Shown: positions 26,275-35,857, counted from the stretch's first letter. The stretch is 46,397 nt of DNA from Candidatus Hydrogenedentota bacterium (GCA_019695095.1 JAIBAQ010000026.1:1-46397); one strand, 5' to 3'. Notes: generated by a model from the letters alone, not told the origin. Numbers and translations are program-made.

Positions 26275-29200
26275 ATGACTCATTTGCAAGTACATAGCAC
26301 ATTTTCTCTCATGGAAGGCACCGCAGGGGTCCGCCAGTTGGTGGCCCGCGCGGTCGAATACGGTCTGCGTGCGCTGGCCCTGACGGATACCGCCGGGTTG
26401 TACGGGGCCGTCCCGTTTTACCGGGCGGCGGCCGAGGCAGGTATAAAGCCGCTGCTGGGGGCGGCGCTGGGCGACGCGGTAGTAATCGCCCGGAACCGGG
26501 GCGGCTATGCCCAACTCTGCCGGATCGTCACGGCGTATCACCTGACACCCGACTTCGATCTCGCGGACCAGATCTTCGACGACAGCGTGCTTGTGTTGAC
26601 GGCGGACCTCGGGCTGGCAAAGGAGTTGACCAAGCATGGGGTGCGCCCCCTTGTCGCCGTGACGCACTACGGCGATGCGCGTTCCCGGTATCGGGCGGAG
26701 CGGGTCCGTGCGTTTGCCCACGAAAACGCGTTGCGCCCCGTGGCGGTCAATCCGGTCTACTTCCTCGAACGCAGTCATATCTCAACGCACCGCGTACTCG
26801 CGGCGATCCGGTTGAACGCCACCGTCGACACTTTGCGTCCCGGCGACACGGCTCCGGAAGGGGCATGGTTCCGGTCGCCCGCGGAGATGGAACACCTCTA
26901 CGGCGAGTGGCCGGAGACGCTCGACAACATCGAATGGGTCGTGGAGCAGTGTAACCTCGAACTCGAATTTGGCACGCCGCGTTTTCCCGAGATGGAGTTG
27001 CCGGACAACGAAACCCCGTTCTCGTATTTGTGGAAGCTCGCGTTCGACGGGTTGAAGTCGCGGTACCAGCCGTTGAATCCCGAATTGACCCAGCGGCTGC
27101 ATTACGAACTCGACGTGATTCACCGGCTGGGATTCGCACCGTATTTTCTAATCGTCGCGGACATCGTCCGCCACGCGCGCGAACACGGTATCCCCATCGT
27201 CGGACGCGGTTCGGCGGCAAACAGCCTGGTCGCATACGCGCTGGGCATCACCCGGGCCGATCCCTTCAAATACGACCTGTACTTCGAACGCTTCTTAAAC
27301 CTGTCGCGCACGGATTGTCCCGACATCGATCTGGATATTTGTTGGCGGCGCCGCGACGACGTGATCGATTACGTGTACAAGCGCTACGGGGCGGATCGCG
27401 TCGCGATGATTGCCACATTCAACACGTTTCAGGCGCGGTCGGCGGTGCGCGAAATCGCAAAAGCTTTCGGCATGCCCGAAGAACAGGCCAACGCCGTGAC
27501 GCGGCAACTGCCGCATTATCATGCGGGGGACATCCGGGCGGTCGTAAAGCACTTGCCCGAAAGCCGCGGCCTGCGCATCGACGAGGAACCGCTCAAATCG
27601 ATTATCGCGATGAGCGAGTTTATCGACGGATTCCCTCGCCACTTGTCGATTCATTCCGGCGGACTCGTGATCGCGCCGCATACGATCACCGATTTCGTGC
27701 CGCTGCAGCGCGCGGCCAAGGGCATCCTCATCACGCAGTACGACATGGGTCCCATCGAAGAACTTGGCCTCGTGAAGATGGACCTGCTCGGCCACCGCTC
27801 CCTCACCGTAATCGACGAGACCGTTCAGAAGGTGTGGGACAACCGGCGCATTCGCGTAAACGTCGAGCGCCTTCCCGATCCCGATCCGCTTACAGCCAAT
27901 CTCATTCGCGCGGGCCGCTCCATCGGCTGCTTCCAGATCGAGTCGCCGGCGATGCGCGCCTTGCTGCGCCACACACTTGCCAACAACACCGACATGCTGA
28001 TCAAGACGCTGTCGCTGGTGCGTCCGGGGCCTTCCGGGAGCGGCATGAAAAAGCGGTTCATCGACCGGCATCTTGGCAAAGAGCCGACGGTTTACCTGCA
28101 TCCTTCCTTGGAGCAAGTGCTGGGCGACACCTACGGGGTGATGCTGTATCAGGAGGATATCCTCAAGGTCGCGAGCGTCATCGCGGGAATGGACCTCGCC
28201 GAGGCCGACGCGTTGCGCCGCGCCATGACCAAAAAGCGCCATCCCGTCGCGATGGCCAAGAACATGAAACTGTTCATCGAGAAGGCAACGGCCAACGGCG
28301 TATCGCGCGAGGTGGCCGAAGAGATTTGGGGGCTCATTGCCAACTTCGCGAAATACTCCTACTGCAAGGCCCACGCCTGCACCTACGGCGAGATTGCGTA
28401 TCAATGCACCTACCTCAAAGCGCATTACCCCGCCGAGTTTCTCGCCAGCGTGTTGAGCAATCGCGGCGGTTATTACCATCCCGCCGTATATCTCGAAGAG
28501 GCCAAGCGGCTCGGGGTTCCGATACTCCCGCCCGACGTCAACCGAAGCCGTTTCGGCTACACCGTCGAAGGTGAAGCCATTCGCGTGGGCTTCGTCGAAG
28601 TGCGCAACCTTTCCTACGCCGCCGTTGAGGCGATTCTTGCGCGGCGCAATGAAGCGCCCTTCTCCGGGCTGGGCGCTCTCATTCACCGCACCGGTATCGG
28701 CTATGCCGACGCCGAAATCCTGATTCAATCCGGTGCGTGCGATTCCTTCGGGCGGACACGTCCCGCGCTGCTGTGGGAGTTGAAACTGCTAACCGGTGAG
28801 AACCCGCGCATGACGAGTGTGCGAAATTCCTTGGACACGAAAGACCGCTACGTCTCCTCGTTTCAATACCGCGCGGGTCGCGACAATCCACCCGCGAACA
28901 TCACTGCAACCGTGCGCGAACATCACGCCGAGTCCGGCCTGTTGTTTGCCGACGCGGGGGTGCATGTGCTCGTACCGAAACAGCCGGACTATTCGCGCAA
29001 GCGCCGCATGGATTGGGAATGGACCACGCTGGGTATGCTCGCTTCGACGCATCCGCTCGAGTACTACCTGCCCTTGCTCACGGAACGGACGTTGATTCTC
29101 TGCGCGGATATGCCCCACTACGCAGGCACGTGCGTCACTCTGATCGGTTGGCTGGTCGCCGAACGCCGCGCCCCCGTGAAAGAACGCGGGGCCATGAAGT

Positions 29201-29376
29201 TTCTGACGCTGGAAGATCCATCCGGTATCTTCGAAGCCGTCTTATGGCCGGAAACCTACCAGCTATTTGGACATCTTCTGGCTAGCCATGGACCGTACCT
29301 GATTACCGGCGAGGTTCAGGAGCAGGACCATTACTACACCGTGATCGTCGATGGCGTCGAAGAGGCCGGCGGCTGA
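26275..29376 (+). CDS. Short DnaE-type DNA polymerase III alpha subunit (DnaE2-like)
   Basis: A 1033-residue C-family polymerase. The palm aspartates are intact in CPDIDLDICWRRRDDVIDYV, and RVAMIATFNTFQARSAVREIAKAFG, GLVKMDLLGHRSLTVID, IGCFQIESPAMRALLR and YSYCKAHACTYGEIAYQC are standard polymerase motifs. The PHP domain is altered: the HxH motif reads LQVHSTFS and the TDH motif reads ALTDTAGLYG, so metal-dependent proofreading in that domain is probably absent. The protein ends just after the OB-fold (VTLIGWLVAERRAPVKERGAMKFLTLEDPSG). It lacks the roughly 120-residue tau-binding tail of replicative DnaE1, as expected for an error-prone DnaE2. No imuA or imuB lies in the window. A LexA-like dyad upstream supports damage induction. 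Confidence 0.9.
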   Translation: MTHLQVHSTFSLMEGTAGVRQLVARAVEYGLRALALTDTAGLYGAVPFYRAAAEAGIKPLLGAALGDAVVIARNRGGYAQLCRIVTAYHLTPDFDLADQIFDDSVLVLTADLGLAKELTKHGVRPLVAVTHYGDARSRYRAERVRAFAHENALRPVAVNPVYFLERSHISTHRVLAAIRLNATVDTLRPGDTAPEGAWFRSPAEMEHLYGEWPETLDNIEWVVEQCNLELEFGTPRFPEMELPDNETPFSYLWKLAFDGLKSRYQPLNPELTQRLHYELDVIHRLGFAPYFLIVADIVRHAREHGIPIVGRGSAANSLVAYALGITRADPFKYDLYFERFLNLSRTDCPDIDLDICWRRRDDVIDYVYKRYGADRVAMIATFNTFQARSAVREIAKAFGMPEEQANAVTRQLPHYHAGDIRAVVKHLPESRGLRIDEEPLKSIIAMSEFIDGFPRHLSIHSGGLVIAPHTITDFVPLQRAAKGILITQYDMGPIEELGLVKMDLLGHRSLTVIDETVQKVWDNRRIRVNVERLPDPDPLTANLIRAGRSIGCFQIESPAMRALLRHTLANNTDMLIKTLSLVRPGPSGSGMKKRFIDRHLGKEPTVYLHPSLEQVLGDTYGVMLYQEDILKVASVIAGMDLAEADALRRAMTKKRHPVAMAKNMKLFIEKATANGVSREVAEEIWGLIANFAKYSYCKAHACTYGEIAYQCTYLKAHYPAEFLASVLSNRGGYYHPAVYLEEAKRLGVPILPPDVNRSRFGYTVEGEAIRVGFVEVRNLSYAAVEAILARRNEAPFSGLGALIHRTGIGYADAEILIQSGACDSFGRTRPALLWELKLLTGENPRMTSVRNSLDTKDRYVSSFQYRAGRDNPPANITATVREHHAESGLLFADAGVHVLVPKQPDYSRKRRMDWEWTTLGMLASTHPLEYYLPLLTERTLILCADMPHYAGTCVTLIGWLVAERRAPVKERGAMKFLTLEDPSGIFEAVLWPETYQLFGHLLASHGPYLITGEVQEQDHYYTVIVDGVEEAGG

Positions 29377-29380
29377 CCAA

Positions 29381-30595
29381 TCACTTCTTCTGCCACGCCG
29401 GAGGAATCGTCGCGACACACACGTCCGTATTGCCGGACATCGAAGAAGCAAACACGACTTGGCTGCCGTTGCGGTCCCACCCTACATGCGGATGGTCACC
29501 TTTTCCGTACGTGCGGTGGCCCGTCGTAAGCAGATGAGGACGGGTCGTATCCGCCTCGAAGACGGTGATGTCGCCATGCCAGTTGTCGGCGACGACCCAC
29601 TTGCCGTTGGCGCTGCCCGCGCAGTGCCAGAAGTTCCACTTCGCGATCTGTTCCGGCGTGCCTTCGGCCCACCACGCACCCGAACCAATGATGCGGACTT
29701 CGCCCGTTCGCACGTTGATAACCTTCACGTCCGCGTTTTCGGTCGGCTTCGGGTGCGTGCCGCCGCAAAAGACAATCCGATCATCGCCGTGTTCGTCGGC
29801 GATCCACCAGTGCTCATGCGTCACCAGTTCGGCTTTCTGCTCGTGGTAGATACCCTTGGGGACCCCGTCGCGAATGTCGACAACCATGAGGCGAGGAGTT
29901 CTACCCGCGAAGCTCAGGAGATTGGGGTTGCTCTGACTCCACTGTACATGGCCTCCGTAACCGGGCGGCGTGCCAACCCGGCACAACTCGCGCGCCTCCC
30001 CGGAGGCGACGTCAATGAGCATGATCCCCGGAGTTCCATCAGGGAAATTGACGCCCACCGCCAGGTGACGTCCGTCGCAACTTTCCGAAGGGGGCGTGTG
30101 CGGACTGAGATCCGGCAACTGCGTAATAATTCGCTCGCGGGCCGTCACGCGCGACGGAACCGTCTCCGGTGTCGGCGAGACTTCGAGTGTCAGCGCAAGT
30201 TCGACGATGGACTTTTCGCGTATGCCCAGCACACTCGGGCGATCCTTGGCCGCGTTGATCGCGCCGATGCCTCCATTGGGCGTCTGCAGCCGGACCAATT
30301 CGCCGGTGGCGACGATATACGCCATGGCCCCGCCGTTTTCGCGCTCCGACGTGAACAAAATCATGGAACTGTCGGACAACCAGGAGCGTTCGTGGAAATA
30401 GAGGTTAATGTCTCTCGCGGGACTCGAAGTCAGGAAGATCAGTTCCGCGCCGGTGACGGGATCGGTCATCTTCTTATGTTCGGCGGGAAGAACCGTCAAC
30501 TCGAAAGACCCCGTGGCATCTTGCGCCGAAGCCACCTCCACTTCCCCAAACACTGCAACCAGCAGGAGCATCGCCACGAATATACGCGTCATCAT
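29381..30595 (-). CDS. Secreted oligogalacturonate lyase-like (PL22-type) beta-propeller protein
   Basis: A 404-residue protein with an N-terminal signal peptide (MMTRIFVAMLLLVAVFGEVEVASAQ). The mature part begins with TDPVTGAELIFLTSSPARDINLYFHERSWLSDSS, the opening of oligogalacturonate lyase propellers. It continues with HVQWSQSNPNLLSFAG, VTHEHWWIADEHGDDRIVF and GDHPHVGWDRNGSQVVFAS, which contain the histidines that hold metal in Ogl. Known Ogl enzymes are cytoplasmic and cleave unsaturated galacturonate dimers; the export signal here suggests a different location or substrate. It is divergent from inorganic pyrophosphatase. Confidence 0.8.
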   Translation of the reverse strand: MMTRIFVAMLLLVAVFGEVEVASAQDATGSFELTVLPAEHKKMTDPVTGAELIFLTSSPARDINLYFHERSWLSDSSMILFTSERENGGAMAYIVATGELVRLQTPNGGIGAINAAKDRPSVLGIREKSIVELALTLEVSPTPETVPSRVTARERIITQLPDLSPHTPPSESCDGRHLAVGVNFPDGTPGIMLIDVASGEARELCRVGTPPGYGGHVQWSQSNPNLLSFAGRTPRLMVVDIRDGVPKGIYHEQKAELVTHEHWWIADEHGDDRIVFCGGTHPKPTENADVKVINVRTGEVRIIGSGAWWAEGTPEQIAKWNFWHCAGSANGKWVVADNWHGDITVFEADTTRPHLLTTGHRTYGKGDHPHVGWDRNGSQVVFASSMSGNTDVCVATIPPAWQKK

Positions 30596-30755
30596 CGATT
30601 CCTTTCCCCGTGCCTGTAGAGGACGAATATTCTACGCAATACACGACACCCCGGGCCAGCGCGAAACGGCGATGGAATAACCACCGCCTCTCCGCGCGTT
30701 GTATCGGAACGGGGAAAACCGCGCAAGGCGACTTCAACAAAGGACACCGTATTTC

Positions 30756-31442
30756 ATGCATTCCGCTATTTCTGTCGATGATTTCACCAATGTCATGGGA
30801 CATCTCTTTACTTCGCATCCGTGGCACGGCATACCCATCGGAGACAAAGCCCCGGAAGTCGTCACCACGTATATCGAAATGACGCCGACCGACCCCGTGA
30901 AATACGAGATAGACAAGAATTCCGGATTGCTCAAAGTGGATCGCCCCCAGCGCTATTCCAGTGTGTGCCCCACACTGTACGGCTTTGTCCCGCAGACGTA
31001 TTGCGGCGCGCGGTCGGCGGATTTCTGCTCGCAGAAGACCGGCCGGCCCGACATCGTGGGAGACCGCGACCCGCTCGATATCTGTGTGTTGACGGAAAAG
31101 CCCATTCGCAAGAGCAACATCTTGCTGCAGGCCATCCCGATTGGCGGACTTCGCATGCTGGACGGTAACGAAGCGGACGACAAAATCGTGGCCGTGATGG
31201 TGAACGACGAGGCCTTCGGCGATTTGCGCAACATTAACGAGTGCCCGCCCCGGCTGCTGGAGCGCCTGCGCCACTATTTCCTCACCTACAAGCAGGCGCC
31301 GGACTCGAAAGAAGCCGTCTGCGAAATCACGCACGTCTACGACCGCGCCGAAGCGCTCGAAGTTATCCGCCGGAGCCGGGAAGACTATCTGTCAAAATAC
31401 TCGGCAATCGCGGAAATTGTCACGAAATTGTTCGCTTCCTGA
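30756..31442 (+). CDS. ppa: Family I inorganic pyrophosphatase
   Basis: A 228-residue cytoplasmic enzyme hydrolysing pyrophosphate. The start at ATG 30756 (MHSAISVDDF) follows AAGGA; the frame opens 19 codons earlier without support. Active-site motifs are present: KYEIDKNSGLLKVDR, the lid-strand CPTLYGFVPQTYC, the aspartate cluster GDRDPLDICVLTE and, later, DDKIVAVMVNDE. The protein is longer than E. coli Ppa (about 175) through insertions, and resembles the longer PPases of other phyla. It is not in an obvious operon. Confidence 0.93.
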   Translation: MHSAISVDDFTNVMGHLFTSHPWHGIPIGDKAPEVVTTYIEMTPTDPVKYEIDKNSGLLKVDRPQRYSSVCPTLYGFVPQTYCGARSADFCSQKTGRPDIVGDRDPLDICVLTEKPIRKSNILLQAIPIGGLRMLDGNEADDKIVAVMVNDEAFGDLRNINECPPRLLERLRHYFLTYKQAPDSKEAVCEITHVYDRAEALEVIRRSREDYLSKYSAIAEIVTKLFAS

Positions 31443-31580
31443 CGAGCGCAGGTTCGCTGCATCGGTGTGGTAAAATCAAGCGAGACAACGGCGCCGCATC
31501 GCGCAAAAGACGGTGGGAATACCGTACCAATCCTCAATGGTTGAAATTGGGCAGTACTCGGAAGTAAGGAGACATGCCCC

Positions 31581-32678
31581 ATGAAATGGTCGTGGCGATT
31601 AGGCCGCATCTTTGGAATCGGCGTCTATCTGCATTGGACGTTCCTGCTCTTGCTCGCCGGAATAGGGTTCGCGAACCTTTACCAGAGCGGCGACGCCGTT
31701 AAAGCCGCAGCGGGAATCGCCACCATTCTGCTTCTATTCGGCATTGTGCTCCTGCACGAGCTTGGCCATTCACTGATGGCCCGCTACTTCGGCATCGGTA
31801 CAAAGGACATCACGCTCCTGCCCATCGGCGGCTTGGCGCGATTGGAGCGCATGCCCGAAGACCCCAAACAAGAGTTCTTCGTCGCCATCGCCGGCCCCGC
31901 CGTCAACGTCGTTCTGGCCATCGTGTGCTTTGCCCTGTTGTTGCTTCAGGGCCCTGCCGATGAGTCCATGCACTTACCGAAGCTCGTTGGCGGAGACCTC
32001 CTTCCGTGGCTCACAATGGTCAACGTCTCGTTGGTCGTATTTAATATGCTGCCTGCATTTCCCATGGACGGCGGCCGCGTGTTGCGCGCTCTCCTGGCCA
32101 CACGCATGCCCTACGCGAGAGCGACCCGTATCGCTGCAAACGTTGGTCAAGCGATGGCCCTCTTGTTCGGGCTGGTGGGCCTGTTGTCCCAGAACTTTCT
32201 CCTGGTCTTCATCGCGCTCTTCGTGTGGCTCGGCGCGGAGGGCGAGGCGTCCATGGCGCAAATCAAATCCTCGCTGGGCGGATTTCCCGTTAGTCAGGCA
32301 ATGATCACCGAGTTTCAGACTTTGCGTTCGTCCGATCCCCTAAGCAACGCGGTGGAACACGTCCTTGCGAGCTTTCAACAGGACTTCCCCGTTGTCGAAG
32401 ACGGCCGCCTTCTGGGCATCCTGACGTACGCGGGTATGGTCAAAGCGCTGGCTGAAGAAGGGTCGGCAACGCCCGCGGGTTCCGTCATGGAAACGACGTT
32501 TGAGACTGTAGCGCCAACCGATTCCCTGGAATCGGTCTTTCAGCAATTGCAGCAGTGCAATTGTCCTGCCATGCCCGTGATAGAAGACGGACACCTCGTG
32601 GGTCTTCTCACGCCGCACAACGTCAGCGAATTCATCATGGTGCAGAACGCAATGCATCAAGCACGCGGCGCGGCGTAA
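31581..32678 (+). CDS. Site-2 protease (M50 family) with two C-terminal CBS domains
   Basis: A 365-residue membrane protein starting at ATG 31581 behind AAGGAGA. The zinc site is HELGH at 59-63 and the partner aspartate is in FPMDGGR at 161-166, with about six helices. Residues after about 235 form a CBS pair (FPVVEDGRLLGILTYAGMVKAL and CPAMPVIEDGHLVGLLTPHNVSEF). This architecture is that of Rip3-type intramembrane proteases, which cleave membrane anti-sigma factors or other transmembrane proteins, with CBS domains probably sensing adenosine nucleotides. The substrate is not evident; no membrane anti-sigma gene adjoins it. Confidence 0.93.
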   Translation: MKWSWRLGRIFGIGVYLHWTFLLLLAGIGFANLYQSGDAVKAAAGIATILLLFGIVLLHELGHSLMARYFGIGTKDITLLPIGGLARLERMPEDPKQEFFVAIAGPAVNVVLAIVCFALLLLQGPADESMHLPKLVGGDLLPWLTMVNVSLVVFNMLPAFPMDGGRVLRALLATRMPYARATRIAANVGQAMALLFGLVGLLSQNFLLVFIALFVWLGAEGEASMAQIKSSLGGFPVSQAMITEFQTLRSSDPLSNAVEHVLASFQQDFPVVEDGRLLGILTYAGMVKALAEEGSATPAGSVMETTFETVAPTDSLESVFQQLQQCNCPAMPVIEDGHLVGLLTPHNVSEFIMVQNAMHQARGAA

Positions 32679-32866
32679 CGTCCGGTCTCTGCACACCGCT
32701 ACGTCCGCGCACGGCTCAGTCGAAGTTCTCCAGTCGCGTCAAATTCTCGAAACGGAGCCTCCGCCAGTCGTCTGGTACTCGTCCAATCACGTATATTGCC
32801 AATTCATCATAAATGCAGTAGCCTATTCGGGTGTCTTACTGCAGGGCAAACGACGGAGGGGGAACT

Positions 32867-33919
32867 ATGCCTCAAGCAAACGTGGAGTCCCGGCTCGAGA
32901 AAGCCTACGTAGAAGCGAAGTCGCTCGATATTGACTTGAACACGGCCCGCATCATCGTGTTCTCCGATCAACACAAAGGCAAGGGCGACGGCGCGGACGA
33001 TTTCCGGGACTGCAAACGCGCCTACCATGCCGCCCTCGGCTACTACCTTGAAAAAGGACATAGCCTATTCATTCTGGGCGATGCGGAAGAACTCTGGGAA
33101 TGCAAGGCGCAAGACGTAATCGCGCGTTACGGAGACACCCTGGAATTGGAGCGGAAGTTTGCGAGCGAAGGCAACCGATACGTCCGGTTCTTTGGAAACC
33201 ACGACCTGAAATGGAGCAAGGACGTCGAGGTTATGAAGTTCCTCAAACCCATCTTGGGAGACGGCCTGGAGGTCGTAGAAGGACTGAAACTTCGTGTACT
33301 CAAGAAGGGCAAACCGCTGGGGACTCTGTTCTTCGTTCATGGACATCAGGGAGATCCCGCAAGCGACGACTTCGCCAGTTTCAGCAAGTACGTCGTACGG
33401 TACGCGTGGGGAACATGGCAACGTCTCACTGGAACCAAGTCCGCGACGCCGGCCACCGACTTCAACCTCCGCAAGGAACACGAACTTGCGATGTACGAGT
33501 GGGCCAGAACGAAGAAGGATGTCGTAATGATAGCCGGCCATACCCACCATCCGGTGTTCGAGTCCACTTCATTGTCGGCAACCCGGTCCAAAGAACTCCA
33601 GGAACTGAAGGCAGGATTGAAAGGGCTGAAAGGCGCCAAACTGGCTCAGCAGCAAGAGAAAATAGCCCTCGCTTCCGCGAAGCTAAACTGGGCGCAAGCA
33701 CAACATCCCGACTCCTTCGCAGAGATAGAGAACATCAAGCCCTGTTACTTCAACAGTGGATGCTGTTGCTTCTCGGACGGCGATATTACCGGGATCGAAA
33801 TCTGCGACGGTTCAATCCAGCTCGTTCGTTGGCCTGACGACAACGGCGATCCAGCGCCAAAGGAGTTTGAGAATGCAAGGGCGAACCTCGAAGAGGTCTT
33901 TGCCGCTTGCGCCAAGTAG
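32867..33919 (+). CDS. Calcineurin-like metallophosphoesterase
   Basis: A 350-residue protein. The start at ATG 32867 has a strong GGAGGGGGA site; an upstream GTG at 32831 is less likely. The metal-binding motifs are complete: VFSDQHKGKGDG, LGDAEELWE, FFGNHDLKW, FVHGHQGDPAS and AGHTHHPVF. A 60-residue helical, Lys/Ala-rich insert (KELQELKAGLKGLKGAKLAQQQEKIALA) separates the last metal motif from a cysteine-rich segment (YFNSGCCCFSDGDITG). Predicted cytoplasmic. Substrate unknown. It converges on the TPR glycosyltransferase gene with only 2 bases between stops. Confidence 0.9.
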   Translation: MPQANVESRLEKAYVEAKSLDIDLNTARIIVFSDQHKGKGDGADDFRDCKRAYHAALGYYLEKGHSLFILGDAEELWECKAQDVIARYGDTLELERKFASEGNRYVRFFGNHDLKWSKDVEVMKFLKPILGDGLEVVEGLKLRVLKKGKPLGTLFFVHGHQGDPASDDFASFSKYVVRYAWGTWQRLTGTKSATPATDFNLRKEHELAMYEWARTKKDVVMIAGHTHHPVFESTSLSATRSKELQELKAGLKGLKGAKLAQQQEKIALASAKLNWAQAQHPDSFAEIENIKPCYFNSGCCCFSDGDITGIEICDGSIQLVRWPDDNGDPAPKEFENARANLEEVFAACAK

Positions 33920-33921
33920 AC

Positions 33922-35604
33922 CTACTGTGCAGGCGACGAGCAGACGCCCCTCCCCGCGGAAAGCGTAGACACTTCTATGCCAAACAGCATCAACAGTCTT
34001 TCGGCTTCCGCTTCGTTTCCGCGAATCTTGGACAAGGCGCGCAAGTTCTCGCGGGTCGATTCCATAAACGGGTCAAGGTGAAACGCTCGGTGGACAGAGG
34101 TCCAGGCCTTCTCCGTTTCTCCGAGCGAACATTGAACAGTTCCAAGATCGTTCCACGCTTCGGCGCAATCGGGGCAAACCGCGGTAGCCGCCGCAAACGA
34201 GTGAAGAGCATCCCCCAATTTTGAGGCGCCGAATTGCTCCTCACCCAGCGCGACAGCCCGGCGCGCCCTCTCCCGGTTGGAATCCGATCGTGTGCGCGCG
34301 CATGGACTGGTTCCGTGCTCTTTCAACAGGCGCAGAATCAGGTCGACCGTGCGCTCCGTTGCTCTCCCATCCAAGGAATGGTTGAAGCGCCGCACGCTAT
34401 CCACCCTCCGTTTAAGCAGCGTTGCGCGGGTCGCTTCGTCTGTTAATACCGCCTCCATGCACTCCGCAATCTCGCCAGTTGCCGAAGCGATAAGGACGGC
34501 ATCCTCTCCGCGGAAAAGCGGTCCCAGCCCCTCCCGATAGAGGCACGCGCCGGCGTCCTCCAAGTCCACGTTAATCACGGGCAGTCCAAGCAGCATCGCT
34601 TCGATTCCGATGTTCGACTGCGTGCACAGATACACATCCGCCGCCGCCAGGCTCTCGTAGACGGGAAGGCGATCGACAACAATGTGGGACAATCCATTCG
34701 CTGTCGCCTCGCTCAACAAATACTGCAGTGGCCGAATGTCGCTGAATGGCGTCGGGCGAGGACGAATAACGAACTGCCATTCGGGGTGCTTTCGCGCCGA
34801 TTCGGCAAACGCCTGTAGAACGCCTGCCGTGTTGTCGATGTGATGTAACGGATATTTCGCCGCGGTTGCACAGATACGGCTTGCATCGGTCATGGCGTAC
34901 ACAAATACGGGGCGATCTGCATCGAGACCCCACGCGCGGCGCGCCGATTCGCGCACATGCGGGAGTGGCGGACGGCACAGGCGATCCCAGCGCGGGTTCC
35001 CTGTTACGAAGATGCGCTCCATGTCGAAGTTGAAAGAAGCATGCACTTCCTTCTCGCGCTCGCTGAAAACGGCAACGTACTTCGTGCGAAGTCCATGATG
35101 CAATGCCAGCTGGGTGCCACACATGATGCCGTGCTGGCGGCAAAGCGTGGGAATCTGCGCTTGATGCGCAAGTTCGATCAAAGCACGGCTTTGAGGCAGC
35201 ATGTCATCGGATGTAACCAGAAAGTCGAGGCCGCGCTCAGCCAAACGCTGATGAAATGCAGACTGGAGCATGGTCACCATGAACCCGTGCTCGCGCATGA
35301 TCCGCGCGATGGCTTCGCGCAACGGCCTCCACGCGACGGACGGGATCTCTGGAAAATCTCCCTCAAACGACAGCCGCAGTGTTTCATCCAAGACGTGCCG
35401 CAACACGTTTGCCAGGGCCTTTCCGTTCGCCCCTGCCAGAGCTTCGGTCATACGCTTCTTGAGACTATCGATTGCGACGCCCGCCAGGGATTCAGTGCTT
35501 GGAGTCTCCCCCGGCAAGACGATCTCCAAGTCGGCGCGAGCGCACAGCGCTTCACTCAAATCAAGCTCGCCTTGAATCAAGTTTAAAAGTACGCTTGGTT
35601 TCAC
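33922..35604 (-). CDS. GT-B-type glycosyltransferase-like protein with C-terminal TPR region
   Basis: A 561-residue protein. The start GTG at 35604 overlaps the TGA of the preceding 79-residue gene as GTGA, a translational-coupling arrangement; the frame is open 42 codons further but unlikely to be used. The central section reads as a GT-B nucleotide-sugar transferase or CDP-glycerol transferase-like fold: TLCRQHGIMCGTQLALHHG, VAVFSEREKEVHASFNFD, VTGNPRWDRLC, RPVFVYAMTDASR and DVYLCTQSNIGIEAMLLGLPVINVDLEDAG. Residues about 470-545 (LGDALHSFAAATAVCPDCAEAWNDLGTVQCSLGETEKAWTSVHRAFHLDP) are TPR helices. It probably modifies a surface polysaccharide or flagellar/pilus glycan; that is inference. 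Confidence 0.75.
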   Translation of the reverse strand: MKPSVLLNLIQGELDLSEALCARADLEIVLPGETPSTESLAGVAIDSLKKRMTEALAGANGKALANVLRHVLDETLRLSFEGDFPEIPSVAWRPLREAIARIMREHGFMVTMLQSAFHQRLAERGLDFLVTSDDMLPQSRALIELAHQAQIPTLCRQHGIMCGTQLALHHGLRTKYVAVFSEREKEVHASFNFDMERIFVTGNPRWDRLCRPPLPHVRESARRAWGLDADRPVFVYAMTDASRICATAAKYPLHHIDNTAGVLQAFAESARKHPEWQFVIRPRPTPFSDIRPLQYLLSEATANGLSHIVVDRLPVYESLAAADVYLCTQSNIGIEAMLLGLPVINVDLEDAGACLYREGLGPLFRGEDAVLIASATGEIAECMEAVLTDEATRATLLKRRVDSVRRFNHSLDGRATERTVDLILRLLKEHGTSPCARTRSDSNRERARRAVALGEEQFGASKLGDALHSFAAATAVCPDCAEAWNDLGTVQCSLGETEKAWTSVHRAFHLDPFMESTRENLRALSKIRGNEAEAERLLMLFGIEVSTLSAGRGVCSSPAQ

Positions 35605-35840
35605 GGCTGTTCTGCTCGGGCCGCAAGAAGAATCGGGACAACTTCCTGCAATAGATCGAACTCTATTGCTTCGCCCAGATTCAGGCCGTCTTTGCAGAGC
35701 GCTTCGGCTATCGCAGGGTGCTTGTGCCACGAACGGACAAACCGCAGTGTTTCAGCATCCAGCGGCGCGAGCCCGGGCAAATCCTCGTCTCTTCGCTCCC
35801 GGAACTCGCGCCAGCCTTCTTCTACTCTGTGTCCCCCCAC
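35601..35840 (-). CDS. Small 79-residue protein coupled to the TPR glycosyltransferase
   Basis: GTG at 35840 follows GGAAGGG at good spacing and opens a 79-codon reading frame ending in TGA at 35601-35603, which shares bases with the GTG start of the next gene. The frame starts 17 bases after the fucosidase stop. The sequence (GWREFRERRDEDLPGLAPLD, then LRFVRSWHKHPAIAEALCKDG and LNLGEAIEFDLLQEVVPILL) is helical and well composed, with no signal or membrane segment. I recognise no family. The coupling implies a partner or accessory of the glycosyltransferase. Confidence 0.65.
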   Translation of the reverse strand: MGGHRVEEGWREFRERRDEDLPGLAPLDAETLRFVRSWHKHPAIAEALCKDGLNLGEAIEFDLLQEVVPILLAARAEQP

Positions 35841-35857
35841 AGCAGACCCTTCCGCTG

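Noticed and set aside
26035-26778. Upstream extension of the HDAC-family gene to 26778
   Set aside because: The extra 248 residues overlap the divergent polymerase gene and show no similarity; ATG 26034 has a ribosome binding site and matches the family.
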